DNA of 64,000 nt, taken from contig CM055098.1 in the NCBI GenBank assembly GCA_029204225.1, forward strand, positions 50,734,483 to 50,798,482. Reading direction: 5' to 3'. Origin of the DNA: Diphasiastrum complanatum (taxonomy: Eukaryota; Streptophyta; Lycopodiopsida; Lycopodiales; Lycopodiaceae). Below, one piece after another: positions 42,831 through 53,611 of this stretch. Each line of letters starts with the position of its first letter. Position 1 is the first letter of the stretch. Under the pieces are notes generated by a model, which worked only from the letters and a program-made list of their open reading frames with translations, made no database searches and was not told the DNA's origin. Made by a program: the position numbers and the translations under genes.

Positions 42831-43579
42831 TGTTGCGAGGGCATGGCATCCTGTGCGCATAAGCCCATAGCCCAATGAGCACACAAGCTTAAGTTGTAAA
42901 TAAAATAAAATAGACTTGGGCCTTTGAATTAAAATAAAACTAGAGGCCCTTAGAGATTACTTTTTAGATTTGGGTCCAAATTGGGACTCACAAGAATCTT
43001 GTGAATTTCAAAGTACTTTTTGTGGACCCTTGGATCAAGTTGGGTCCAAAATGAATGGATAAGATCAATGTAAATATTAGCCAATAGGATTTTGGGGCAA
43101 GGGCCTTCCCCATTTTATAAAAAGGCACCATTTGTACTCTATTTCCATGCCTAATAGAGAGGAGGAGACTCTATCATTTTGAGAGCTCAAGCATCCTCAT
43201 TTGCTAATCACTCTTGCTTATGCTATTGTTGTGGTTTGCTTGTTATTTCCATTTCCCATGCTTTTTGTTTATGCTAGTTAAGGTTTTTCCATAAGCAATA
43301 AAATTGAGCATTTGAAGTAACCTCCATCTCATCTCTCTCTCTTTCTCTCTTCGCCTCCTTCTTCCTCTTCTATTCTATCCTTTCTCTTCACCAACAATCA
43401 GGATGAAGTTAGTTAGGGGAGTAGAGTTAGTGTGAGTAGTGTTAGGGGAGGTTGAGTTAGATAAAAAGTAGGAAAACTAGATAAAAGTAGCATCTATGCA
43501 TAGTTAGGTGCCTATCCAGTGAACTAACCCTTGTCGACAGGCGGGAGGGCTAATACAACGTCAGATCAAAGACCCAACA
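42831..43579 (+). repeat. G 5' LTR
   Basis: Begins TGTTGCGAGGGC and ends GACCCAACA, giving a TGTTG/CAACA inverted end. TATA-like TTTATAAAAAGG lies at 43113-43124 and a CTCTCT tract near 43340. The left edge is inferred from the terminal repeat; the second LTR is not in the window. Confidence 0.75.
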
Positions 43580-43580
43580 G

Positions 43581-43598
43581 TGGCGCCGTTTCCGGGGA
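43581..43598 (+). other. G primer-binding site
   Basis: TGGCGCCGTTTCCGGGGA lies one base after the LTR. It is the best preserved PBS of the Gypsy group here. Confidence 0.9.
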
Positions 43599-44895
43599 TA
43601 GGTTTCCACTAACTAGTGTAGTTGCATTTTAGCTATTTTCTTGCTTTTTAGAGTAGTTTTAGGTAGATTTTTGGGAGTTTAGAATTAGTTTCTTGTATTT
43701 TTTTGTGTTTGGACTGTTCATAGCCAGTGGAGGAGGTGTGAGAGGGTAGAAGAGGCCCTGAACAGCCTCTAAGGTCTTGAAACCCAAACCAACTAGCCAA
43801 AAACCCAAAAAAAAAACACACCAATCTGCATTTTGGAGGGAAAAAGAGCCTAAAATCTCATCAGATTTTTATATCTTCAAAACCAGTGTGAATTAACCCT
43901 TGCATGATTGGCAGTAGATCTAGGGTACTTTCCCAGACCTGCATAGAAGCCTGCGAGAGTTAGTTCCAAGCTAATTGCAAAATCAGAGGAAAATCATAAA
44001 AAATTCAAAAAACCTTTGAAAAAATAAAAAAAAATTCCAAATCTTCACCAAAACTCTCGCAGACCCCTATGAAGTTCCATCTCAGGAGACAAGGACACAT
44101 AAAAGTTTGTGAGACTTAGTTTGATGTCTGAATGCATGTGCTTGAGTTCTCAGTGAAAAGAAGACGGGATAGTACCATAGAACCCTCGCAGACACCAAAA
44201 TTTTCAATTCCAGTGGGCAAGAACTCTTGTAGAAAATTTTGAAGTTCCATCTCAGTGAGACAAGGACACAGAAAAGCCTATGAGAGTTAGTTTGATTCCA
44301 GTGAGCTGGAAAATTGGGTTTAAGTGCTAAAAAATCACTAAAAAGTGAAGATCCAGCAAATCCTTCCAGTAAGACTCTCGTAGACCCTCTCAATCAATTC
44401 AGAATGATAATTTCCATCAGTGATGAAGCCTGCGACAGTTAGTGCTGAGATTTAGTGAAGATCAAGCCAAAATAGTAGTTCTGAACCCTCGCATACAATG
44501 AAATTTTCACTTAGTACGAGAGTTAACTCTCACAGAGATTTTCATAGTGAGATCTGACTCAGATCCAGCGACTGTGATCCTTGAGAGAGTAGCTTCCCAA
44601 AGATCTAAGAGATTTCAAATTTTTTTATCTACAAAAACAGATTAAAAAACCCTCACGCAGCCAACCCTCGCACAAGAGAACCCTTGTAGACTAGATCAGT
44701 AGAAAGATCTGCATTAGATCCAGCTACTGACAAAATCTCAGGTCAATCAGTGCAAGGAGTAAAAAGTTATCAAGGAAAAACCACCGTAAAAGGCCTAAAT
44801 TTCACTTCCAACCGTTCAGATTGATCAGATCCTTAACATCCGGATTGCATCCCACTGTACAAGCAAGATCCAACTACTTTCGAACCCACCATCGG
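43599..44895 (+). other. G 5' leader with CGAGGGTT/CTCGCAG motifs
   Basis: Non-coding. CTCGCAGAC, CCTCGCA, GCGAGAGTTAG, GCGACAGTTAG and near forms recur more than ten times between 43950 and 44690, in both orientations. Within it 44070-44160 and 44242-44300 form an imperfect direct repeat (GAAGTTCCATCTCAG, GACAAGGACACA). This parallels the CGAAGGTT array in B with one base changed in the core. Confidence 0.75.
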
Positions 44896-46590
44896 ATGAA
44901 TCTGAGATCGGGACGATCAATAGCACGAAGGATAGCAAATCAAGCACCACACCTTCCCAGATTAGCAGCTGTGCAACAAGAGGCAGAACCGGAACCAGCA
45001 CCAATGGAACCAATGGGCCAACCCATACCTGTCGCTCCCTTGCAAGCAATCCGGAGAGCACCACGGATGGAAATACCAAAATATGACTGATCATCAGATT
45101 TCATCCGATTCCTCCATATCTACGAGCAAGCTTGTGAAATCTACGGCGAACGGACACCTGCGGAAAAGCTGATGTTGTTTCCCATGTCCTTATTGGCAAT
45201 GGCTCAGGATTGGTTTTTCAACTTGTCAGAGGAAGAAAAATCCACCTAAGAAGTGGCTAAAGCGGCTCTCATTACGTGTTTTAAACCAAGAAAGTTCCTA
45301 GAAGACCCATTTCTCTTGCTGAGTAAAGTCAATATGGGAAAACGAGAAGGGTCAGGGACTATATTGAACGGGTCAAACATCTACGATCTGAGTGCAGTGC
45401 AGCCCTAACTCCCGATCATGCGGTGATCATGTGGTTCCTAGCCAGACTACCACGAAGCATCAAAAGAGAACTAAAATGACGGGAGCAGTATGCTACTCTG
45501 CAAGAAGCTATGGAAGATGCCATCAGGGAAGAGGACGAGGGATCTGACGACGAATATCCATCCACCCACACTCCTACTCCCTTGTTAGCATCATCATCAT
45601 CAAATGCATATGCTTCATCCACAAAACTGTTGTTGGATCTAATGACAAAATTACACAAACAGCAGATGGAGCAACTTACGGCGCAGTTTGACCAGAAACT
45701 GAAAGCCTTACAGGGAGCTATAGCAGTAACGCCACATCAACCAGAACCAAAGCAGCTACAGTATTCATGATGGGAGAATGTATGGTGTTCAGTGTGCATG
45801 CAAAACCATACAACAAACGAGTGCCCAATCCTAAAGCAGAATTTGAGACTGACACATAGATTCTGCCATCTGTGCAATGCAACATCGCACGATATGGTAT
45901 TTTGTCTGTTTAACCCCCGGATTCTTCAATAGAAGAGAAGTCCTTATCAGACTTCTTATCCATATCATCAAGGGGCACCAAATGTGGCAGCGAAGTACGG
46001 CGCACCGAATCAACAACAACATATGGCCTTACCTGCACCACTATGGCCAACCAATCAACAAGTGGCCCATGTAAACCTAACAGTAGGGGAACCAGAGATG
46101 CAAGTACCACCTCAACCTTAGCAGCAGCAATGATACGAACTAGATGAACCATTTATGGATCCTGCCATAAATGAATATTTTGTGGCCTATGCAGCTCAAA
46201 CTCAGTGTCAAGACAGGAGGAACTACGACTGCTACGGATGTGGTGAAAGACACAGAATTGCGGAATGTCCCTACAAGGGACAATATACATCCTTCTGCCA
46301 AGAATGTGATTATGGACACTGTTTCAAGAATTGTCCATTGAGACCTGGAACCAGTGCACCTCTCAATTTCATTGTGATACAACAACCGGCAGTTCCAACA
46401 GGGATGCCATTGGAAAGACAACAATTCCATGTGTGTTAGTCGTCACACAAGTGCAGAAGAGGAAGGAAGTGGCTCCCTCACTACCATCCTCGGTCATTGA
46501 CGACCAACCCTCAACTTCGGCACCATATCCGAATGTGAGGGAAGAAAGAAGACAGTACCAGAAAATACAACACTGGGTATAGAAGGCACA
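44896..46590 (+). pseudogene. gag: G gag with several zinc knuckles
   Basis: The ATG at 44896 begins MNLRSGRSIARRIANQAPHL, then PLQAIRRAPRMEIPKYD and, after a TGA, RFLHIYEQACEIYGERTPAE and LAMAQDWFFNL. RKFLEDPFLLLSKVNM, WFLARLPRSIKRELK, an acidic AIREEDEGSDDEY patch and a Gln-rich helix (KLHKQQMEQLTAQFDQKLKA) follow. Knuckles: CX2CX3HX4C (CSVCMQNHTTNEC), CHLCNATSHDMVFC, CX2CX3HX4C (CYGCGERHRIAEC), CQECDYGHCFKNC. Frameshifts near 45340 and several stops break it. Confidence 0.9.
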
Positions 46591-46672
46591 AGCAGAGGAA
46601 AAAGAGCAAGAAAGGGACAATCCCACGGAACCTCCAATTGGCGGCGAACAGGAACCACAAGCGGGCTCACCA

Positions 46673-47275
46673 TTGCGCACTGATCAGAATGATCAGTTGC
46701 ACCAACATGAACCACTTTTTCACATGGTAGAGCCTGAGGAACCATGCACTGAAAGGCTCACACTTTTCTTGGCAAGTCGTGTTATTTTACCACTCAGGAA
46801 ACTACCGCGGATTGCACCACAAGTGAAAAGCCTTCTAGCTGAATGGACCAAAGCAGAAGAGGAGCCAGTAGCGCTTGAGCCCATATATTGTACGGGCTAT
46901 GAAGAAACAAGTAACGTCCTCCACATCAGGGCAACATGGGAAAGTGAGGAACACAACATCACTTTGCCAATCAAACACAGGAGATACGAGGACGAGGTAG
47001 CAGTAGTAGATGGAGGATCAGGTGTCAATTTGATCTCCACTACTTTGTATGAAAAGTGGGATTTACAAGGGTTGAAGCCAGCAAGATTCGCCATCAAGCT
47101 GGCGGATCAATCTTGTGTGAAACCAAAAGGTGTAGTTGCCGATATCCCTATAAAAATAACAGACATGCAGTTTGTGATCACTTTTGTAGTCATAGATATA
47201 CCTGAATCTCCAACTGCATACCGTGTATTACTGGAAAGACCATGGCTGAGGACTGTGCAAGTAGTACACAACTAG
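46673..47275 (+). pseudogene. pol: G protease with DGGSG site
   Basis: After a Glu-rich part, NITLPIKHRRYEDEVAVV leads to the active site DGGSGVNLIS (Asp codon at 47009), then WDLQGLKPARFAIKLADQS and YRVLLERPWLRTVQVVHN. The residue after the catalytic Asp is Gly, as in B; LLERPWLR is the usual Gypsy LLGRPWL block with one change. A TAG at 47273 ends the frame but the sequence goes on as GTGKLTFENREQAVKVDP. Confidence 0.9.
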
Positions 47276-48060
47276 GGTACGGGGAAACTCACCTTCGAGA
47301 ACAGAGAGCAGGCTGTAAAGGTTGATCCAACCACATGGGCAGTGAAACCTATTACACCCAAAGCTGATGACGGATCATCCATGACAGATCACATGATTGA
47401 TCGCCCAAGGCTAGCCAAGGGAGGTCACTATGATTCAGAGACGGATGTCGTGAGATGGACGGATGCATTAGCAACTATTGACTGCGGGGCATGTCAATAT
47501 GAATCAGATCCTGAACCCAGTACATCCTCACCCAAGTGTTACACTATGGACACACCAATCACATTTGGGGTGAATATGATAAACGTAGCATGGCTATCAG
47601 CAAAACCTATTGAGAACCCAATGGACGATGATTTAGTCCCTTGGCAACATCCACATGGACCCAGATCATTACGGAATCAAGAAGGTACCAGCTCAACCAC
47701 CGCAAAAGTCTGCTATGTCGTAGGTCTCAAGGATTGATCCACCTAAGACACCTGCGAATAAGAAGAATCAGTTGAAGCAATGTTGCAACCATGTGATCTG
47801 ATGGAGTGATCTACCAAAAGAGACGATATCTACAGTGGATATCGATATTCGCAACCACGAGGCGAATGTCACGGTAGTTCCGATGAAAGACAACAAGGAC
47901 GAATCCACCAAAATGACAAAAATAAGCAAAAAGAAGGTGTTGGATTCCTTGAAGTCAATCAAGATGGACTCAGATACAGTGTCATCTTCTACTCAGATGA
48001 CAAAAAATCAACAGTCGAGCTAAGATCAATATGCTGAAAGAGGAATCTCGATGAGCTCCA
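47276..48060 (+). pseudogene. pol: G linker between protease and RT
   Basis: Contains VVRWTDALATIDCGAC, MDTPITFGVNMINVAWLS and further down a Lys/Asp-rich part (STKMTKISKKKVLDSLKSIK). It parallels 27271-27870 of B. Function unknown; frames are broken after 47737. Confidence 0.65.
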
Positions 48061-48935
48061 GTTCACGAGATGCCTAAAACTTTCAAAAACTATACCTTGG
48101 ACGACGTGGTAATTATGATGTCGCAAGCCCAATGAGAACCTGATCAAAGTCATGCACTAGCGGAACAAGTCTTCGAGGGACCTGCGCAAACATAGCCGAT
48201 GAACCTTGCCAAGCCAGGTGAAGAAGAAAAGATAGTGCATGTGGGAGGGCAGTTAACGCCCACACAGTTCAAGAGACTACGATCATTGTTGGTGGAGTAT
48301 AAAGACTGTTTTGCCTAGAGTTATAGTGATCTTAAGGGCATTCCACCAACAGTAGTCCAACACACCATACCCTTGGTGGATGGAGAAGTCCCCAAGGTGA
48401 GTCGTTACTATCGCTACAATCCAAACTACACGGAGGTGATTAAACAGGAGTTGCAGAAGCTGTTGGATGCAGATTTCATTTATGAAATCGAGCACACGGA
48501 ATGGGTATTGCCGATAGTTATAGTGCTTAAGAAGAACCGCAAAATGCAAATATGTGTGAATCTGAAGGCGCTCAATGCAGTCAACAAAAAGGATCATTTT
48601 TCTTTACCATTTACGGAAAGTGTCCTTGATAGAGTAGCTAACGTCGAAGCCTACAATTTTTTAGACGGCTTCAGCGGCTACAACCAGGTGAAGATATCCC
48701 CCCAAGACCAACACAAGACAACATTTGCCACGGAATGGGGAACCTATGCCTATAAAGTGATGCCATTCGGACTTTGCAATGCCCCAAGCACCTTCCAGCG
48801 AGTCATGCATGTGACATTCAAAGAATATTTGCAAAAATTTCTAGAAATTTTCTTGGACGATCTGTGCGTGCATGGACCAGACTCAGAACACTTATCCAAT
48901 TTGGAGAAGGTGCTACAAAAATGTCGCGGTGGAAA
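48061..48935 (+). pseudogene. pol: G reverse transcriptase, N-terminal two thirds
   Basis: YTLDDVVIMMSQAQ and PMNLAKPGEEEK precede KDCFA-SYSDLKGIPPTVVQ. RT motifs follow: LPIVIVLKKNRKMQICVNLK, FLDGFSGYNQVKISPQDQHK, YKVMPFGLCNAPSTFQRVM and FLEIFLDDLCVHG (catalytic FLDD). The frame from 48373 is open to LSNLEKVLQKCR, where normal RT sequence stops at the inversion breakpoint near 48935. FLDD/FMDD forms are seen in Athila-side Gypsy elements (established knowledge, approximate). Confidence 0.9.
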
Positions 48936-50028
48936 AGGTAAAAAGGTGTGGAAACGACAAGAAACTGTGAATAACGAGTGTTGAATGGCAAAGTTCAGAG
49001 TGCAGATCTGTGTTCAGTATGAGCAGATAATATCTTGTAGAAAATCTAGTCGCAAACAGAGAACTTGAGAATTTTAATGAAAATTTGAGCAGAGCTTTGC
49101 CAGCAAAGGTGACAAATGACTCGAATTCAGCCCTTATATAGCGGAATTTAGAGTGCGTATTAGGTGAAATCCACTTTCTCTTGCTCAGTTCCACCCAAAT
49201 TTTGGTAGGACCTTATTCACAAAATTCTAAGACCTCAGTAAAGTCTGCGAGAGTTCAAAAGGTGATTTGACTGTCCTAAGAAGGTTCTGCAAGGGTTCAA
49301 CACTCGCAGGAAGTCATCTCTCACATAACATGTTCCTGTGATTGGATTTTCAAGATCAAACCATGTGGGCAGGCTAATTTCACTGCTCTGATTCCATTTA
49401 GGCACCTTGCGAGGGTTGGTAGAATGATCTTGATGCTCTGCGAGGGTTCTGAAAATTCAGCTTTTGGGAACCCTCGCACACACTAAAAAATAAAGATTTT
49501 TTCATCAAGAACTCTCACAAAGATTTTTATGGATGCATATGGGTCAGATCTAGTGACTGTCCAAGTTTCAAAAGCTATCTCCCAGGGGATCTCCAAAAAT
49601 CATGAAAAAAGTGCTCTTTTAGAGTGTTTTTTGACGAGATCTTGAGATTCTCTGATTTTTAACTTTTGCAAACTGGTAATCTGCTTCCTCCATGTTAAAT
49701 ATGACTGTGGGTCGTTCTTTGAAAGTTTTGATAGATATTTGGTAACAGATCCATCAATTTTGGTTAAATTTTGCCCTTAATTTGCCATAGTTACTGAGAT
49801 CGAGGTCTCTGATCTGCAAATTTGGGGGGCTTATTGGAATTATATGATGATCTGCTTCCTTTTTTATCCCATCTGGATCTGGATCTTGATGGATTTTCCC
49901 GATCTTGCCAGATCTAACCGAATCTTGATGGATCTAACTTGATTTGGCTTGATCTTCCTAGATCTAGTGGTGATGGCCTATGAGAATAGCTTTTCGTATC
50001 GTGCCACCACCAATCTGGATCTATCTCA
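48936..50028 (-). other. G inverted spacer with CGAGGGTT motifs and ORF3 start region
   Basis: This part of the inverted block is non-coding except perhaps its low end. GCGAGAGTT, GCAAGGGTT, GCGAGGGTT, CTCGCAGG and CCCTCGCAC occur at 49237-49486. The segment 49080-49150 (GACTCGAATTCAGCC) matches 25500-25620 of B, which lies between integrase and ORF3, so the same module is recognised in both elements. Confidence 0.7.
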
Positions 50029-51005
50029 CTACGGTGGCCAGTACTTGTGCAACCGGCTATCGTTGATGGGTGTATCGAACAATGTCCCATCTAGCTTCTC
50101 TAAATTCGCGGCTCCATGATTAAGAATTTTTGTGATCCGATAAGGACCTTCGCTTGTGAATTTCAATTTTCCCTTGATCGCCTTGGTTTTATACATCAGG
50201 ACCAGATCTCTGGAGCGAAGATCCTTCTTTTGTAGCCTGCGATCGTGCCATGCCTTGCGTCTTTCCTTTTCAGCTACCAGTGCATGCACAACTAGTAAGC
50301 GTGTTTCACAAAGTTTATGCAGAGCTTCATGGCGTAGTTGTAGAGATTTGGATTCATTAAGGCGTTGTGTTGTGGCAATCCTTAATGAAGAGACTAAAAA
50401 CTCTACCGGCATTACAACATCCTAACCATATACTAATTGGAAAGGTGTTTGATCAGTGCTTTCCTTATATGCTGTCCTGAATGCCCACAGAGCAACATGC
50501 AACTTATGTTCCCAATCTGATCTGCTAGCTTCAACTGTTTTCGTGAGCACGCTACACAGGATCTTATTGGATGATTCTGCTTGCCCATTACCACGAGGAT
50601 AATAAGGCGTACCAGTTCTATGGATTATGAAGAATTCCTCCAACAGGACCTTGATGGTCTCATTGATGAAATGACTTCCGCGATCGTTGACTAGCTCCAC
50701 CGGGCATCCAAAGTGCACAATGATATTTTCATAAAGGAACTTGGTAGTGGTCCTAGCATCAGCTACTCTTACTACCTTGGCTTCGACCCACTTGGTGAGA
50801 TAGTCCGTGGCTACGATTATATATCGAGCTTGGGAAATGAAGAATGAAGATCCTATAATAGTTGCATGACCCACGAAGATGTAGACTTCGCGGATAATTC
50901 CTGGTGGTGGTAGATCAACAATGATCCAGATCTTTGATAGATCAATGGCAATCTCGTGTCTTGACACTATATGGCCGAGAATCAAGCCATGTGTCACCCA
51001 AAATT
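50029..51005 (-). pseudogene. pol: G RT thumb fused to integrase (inverted block)
   Basis: On the minus strand from 51005: THGLILGHIVSRHEIAIDLS and LPPPGIIREVYIFVGHATII of the RT thumb, then RYIIVATDYLTKWVEAKVV, FGCPVELVNDRGSHFINETI, TPYYPRGNGQAESSNKIL (integrase D,D,E region), TVEASRSDWEHKLHVALWAF, DVVMPVEFLVSSLRIATTQR and KGKLKFTSEGPYRITKILNH. RNase H and the integrase zinc finger are deleted between the two. One stop interrupts it (50422). The integrase end closely resembles that of B. Confidence 0.9.
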
Positions 51006-51795
51006 GACATTTCTATTCCATTATCCACTACTCTGTCCATCACCATCGCATCCTCCATCACTCATGTCGCCACCGTTGCTCCCCTCACGTTTAATCCCTC
51101 TGACTCTCAATTGTTTCTAGACACTCTGGTGTGGATGAAAGTCATCGACTTTTCACCCCCATGCCAGACCATTTCTGCTCCATCCTCGCCTTCCGTACTC
51201 CACACCACACTTCAGTTCCCCTCTGTTCCTCCCATCCTCTCATTTGGACAAACCGTCCTCATCCCAGTTTCCACTACTGCTTCTCAAACCCCATCTGCTT
51301 CGCCACCAAAGGTTGCTGAGGGCAACCAACCGTTGTCTGATGACGCATTTGTTCAAACAATCTTTATACCATCGCCAGATCGGGCTCATCCCACCGCCCC
51401 AGATGACATTAGATCCCCCAAGAACCTAATTGAAGACAATGACGACGGAGCTCCACAAGTCATTGGGGCCGATACCACACAAGCCCCTATCAGTGTTAGT
51501 GTACCGGCTACTCCAATCGACTTAACGACGGCGTACCAGACTCTGGGCAAATACATCTTGAAGGCGGTAGCAGCCAAAGCTATTTTGAAAAGCAGGGTAC
51601 TACACCTGGCAACAAGCAACACACAACTACGAGCGGAACTGACAAAGCTGCAGCACGAGCTGATTCTAGCTTAACAACATGAACAAGAAGGGAACCGGGA
51701 GATTGCCAAGCTGTAGCAAAAGGAGGAGGGCCTCAATCTATACATCCAAAGCCTCTCTAAAGTGATGACAAAGGCCTCCACGAAGGTGAGGGTGG
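51006..51795 (+). pseudogene. G third ORF (ORF3), linker and coiled coil
   Basis: A Pro/Ser/Thr-rich region (SAPSSPSVLHTTLQFPSVPP) leads to an acidic IEDNDDGAPQVIGADTTQAP patch and a helical part LTTAYQTLGKYILKAV, LATSNTQLRAELTKLQHELI; beyond a TAA come QHEQEGNREIAKL and EEGLNLYIQSLSKVMTKAS. The same order and similar residues (QHEEKAESEKTLAQQQADRL, ETYISSLQNALTTA) occur in ORF3 of B. The N-terminal domain is not preserved here. Sequence of the F2 element follows at 51796. Confidence 0.65.
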
Positions 51796-51802
51796 TGAGT
51801 GT

Positions 51803-53611
51803 ATGATCAAAGGTACTGGCTCAATTCCTATTTGCCTTTCTACTAATAGGAATGCAAGGCTTGATGGTGTTCTTTACATTCCTTCACTTTCAAGAAATTT
51901 GCTAAGTGTTGGTCAAATGTTAAAGAAAGGGTACAAGACAAAATTTGTTGGGGATGTTTTGTCTAACAAGAGGAATGAAATGGATGTTGGTGGTTCTCTC
52001 AACTTTCAAAAGTCAATTCCTAGCGTCAATAAGATTGGTAGATCTTATGCAAAGTCTAAAGAGCTTCCTTATGCTAGATCTAGGTTGAGATCTAATGAGC
52101 TTCTTGGAGATAGTTATTGTTGTGCTAACTTGGCAACTTTTGGTGAATCTATGATCAATGTTTTGGATCCATTGGATCTTAAAGATGGACTAGTGCTACC
52201 TACTAGTCAAATGGAGTCATGTGGTGCTAAATTAGTATCATGTTTGAACTCTTCTACTCATAGATTTCCAAGTCTTGGTGGCTCTTCAATGGAACTACAT
52301 GGCAAGTGCAAAAATGAAAAAGGTAAGAAGAGAGCTAACTTCATCAATGGAGGTGATCAAAACTCTTTTTTGGAAATGGTTGTTGCTAATGACTTATTTA
52401 CTCATTTGGAAAGAGATGGTGCTTTGAGCATGTTTGAAGAAAAAGTTTCTTTTGCATCTTTATGTGATAAGCCCAAGAAAGTCATTTGTGCAACAAGTGG
52501 TGTCACATGTATTTCTTTCATGGCTTCTAATGTTTGAGATTCTTCCATTTATTATGATGCAACTATCAAGAGGGAGATTGCTAACTTTTGTGGTGTGATC
52601 ATTAAGAGGGAGTCTCGTGACGAAAAGGGCAAAGGAAGAGTGACTCTTGGGAAGATAAAAGGCATGGATCTTACATCTCTTCATCAACTCAAAGGATGCT
52701 ATGATTGTGGTGGAGTGTTCATGCATGATCAAGATGGCAAAAGGTTGGATGAAGAAGACTACATGGAGCAACTCAAGCGGCAATTTCTTCAAGGCAAGGA
52801 AGATTTCATTGGTGAGCTCATTGAGGTTTGGTTTGAACTCAAATGGGCTGGTTTGATTAGGTTTGATACCCAACTTCTTCTACTCTACTTCATGTTGGAT
52901 AGAATTGTAGAAATCTATCTTTTGTTTTATGATGGTGACATTGTTTTCACTAACTATAGTGAAAGGTTGAAATCAAGCAATGATGAGATCTTGTGGGATG
53001 TTAATCATGTGTTTGAGAGGGAGTATCTTCAGAGGTTCAAATCTGAAGATGTCTATAAATACAAAGTCCTTGATGTTTTATTGGAAGATCAAGATGTTGA
53101 TCTTGAATTGCTTCATCAACACCAAGAGGCAAGTAGCAATTGGAAGTTAGTCAAAAGCATCAAAGGGGAGCCACATGGGCAAATCATTTTGGATCTGTTT
53201 TTACAGGTTCTTGAAGGTTCAAGTAAGGTTCTTGGAGCAGCAAGGAAGTGTCCTTTTACTCTACCTTACTTGTTTAATCTCATGTATGAACATTGTCATG
53301 TCAATGTGTTAGAATTGTCAAAATTCAATGAAACTAGTTCCATAATTTTGCATCCTTTGGATCTTGGTGATGGTATAGTTATCATTGCTGGTTTTTATGA
53401 TCAAGTACATGCATTCATTCAAATCTTGAAAGATATTGAAGTGGTCAATATGTTTACTTTTGAGAAAAGTTCAAGATCTGGCATCCTAGTGTTGGCAAAT
53501 TGGCAAATTGTTGACAATGTAGGATCAAGGGTTGTATGCAAATCTTGTGGAGATACTTCAAGTATTTCAAGTTCAGGTTTTGATCATTCAAATGGAGCAG
53601 AGAACACATAA
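51803..53611 (+). pseudogene. F2 protease C-terminus and novel region
   Basis: One reading frame of about 600 codons interrupted by a single TGA at 52535 and about 19 codons of divergent sequence after it. Blocks: GVLYIPSLSRNLLSVGQML (protease end), SYAKSKELPYARSRLRSNEL, DGLVLPTSQMESCGA, KGKKRANFINGG, GKIKGMDLTSLHQLKGCYDC, EDYMEQLKRQFLQGKEDFIG, GLIRFDTQLLLLYFMLDRIV, YDGDIVFTNYSERLKSS, VFEREYLQRFKSEDVYKY, LVKSIKGEPHGQIILDLFLQ, GAARKCPFTLPYLFNLMYEH, and a C-terminal VVCKSCGDTSS. The 20-residue stretches with high Leu/Phe/Tyr content could be buried helices but not clear membrane spans. I know no family with this pattern. Confidence 0.7.

Larger units (their letters stand above)
42831..51795 (+). 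mobile_element. G: Gypsy element, rearranged
   Basis: A plus-strand element with 5' LTR (42831-43579), PBS, motif-rich leader, gag, protease, linker and RT up to 48930. The next 2 kb (about 48940-51005) are inverted and carry, on the minus strand, RT thumb, integrase, spacer and the start of ORF3; after 51005 ORF3 continues on the plus strand. Re-inverting this block restores normal Gypsy order. The 3' LTR is absent because the F2 element begins at about 51796. It is related to B but has a different motif (CGAGGGTT). Confidence 0.85.

Noticed and set aside
50934-51674. Single 246-codon host gene with Ser/Pro-rich N-terminus
   Set aside because: Its first codons come from the inverted integrase block and its coiled coil matches ORF3 of Gypsy B, so it is part of element G.
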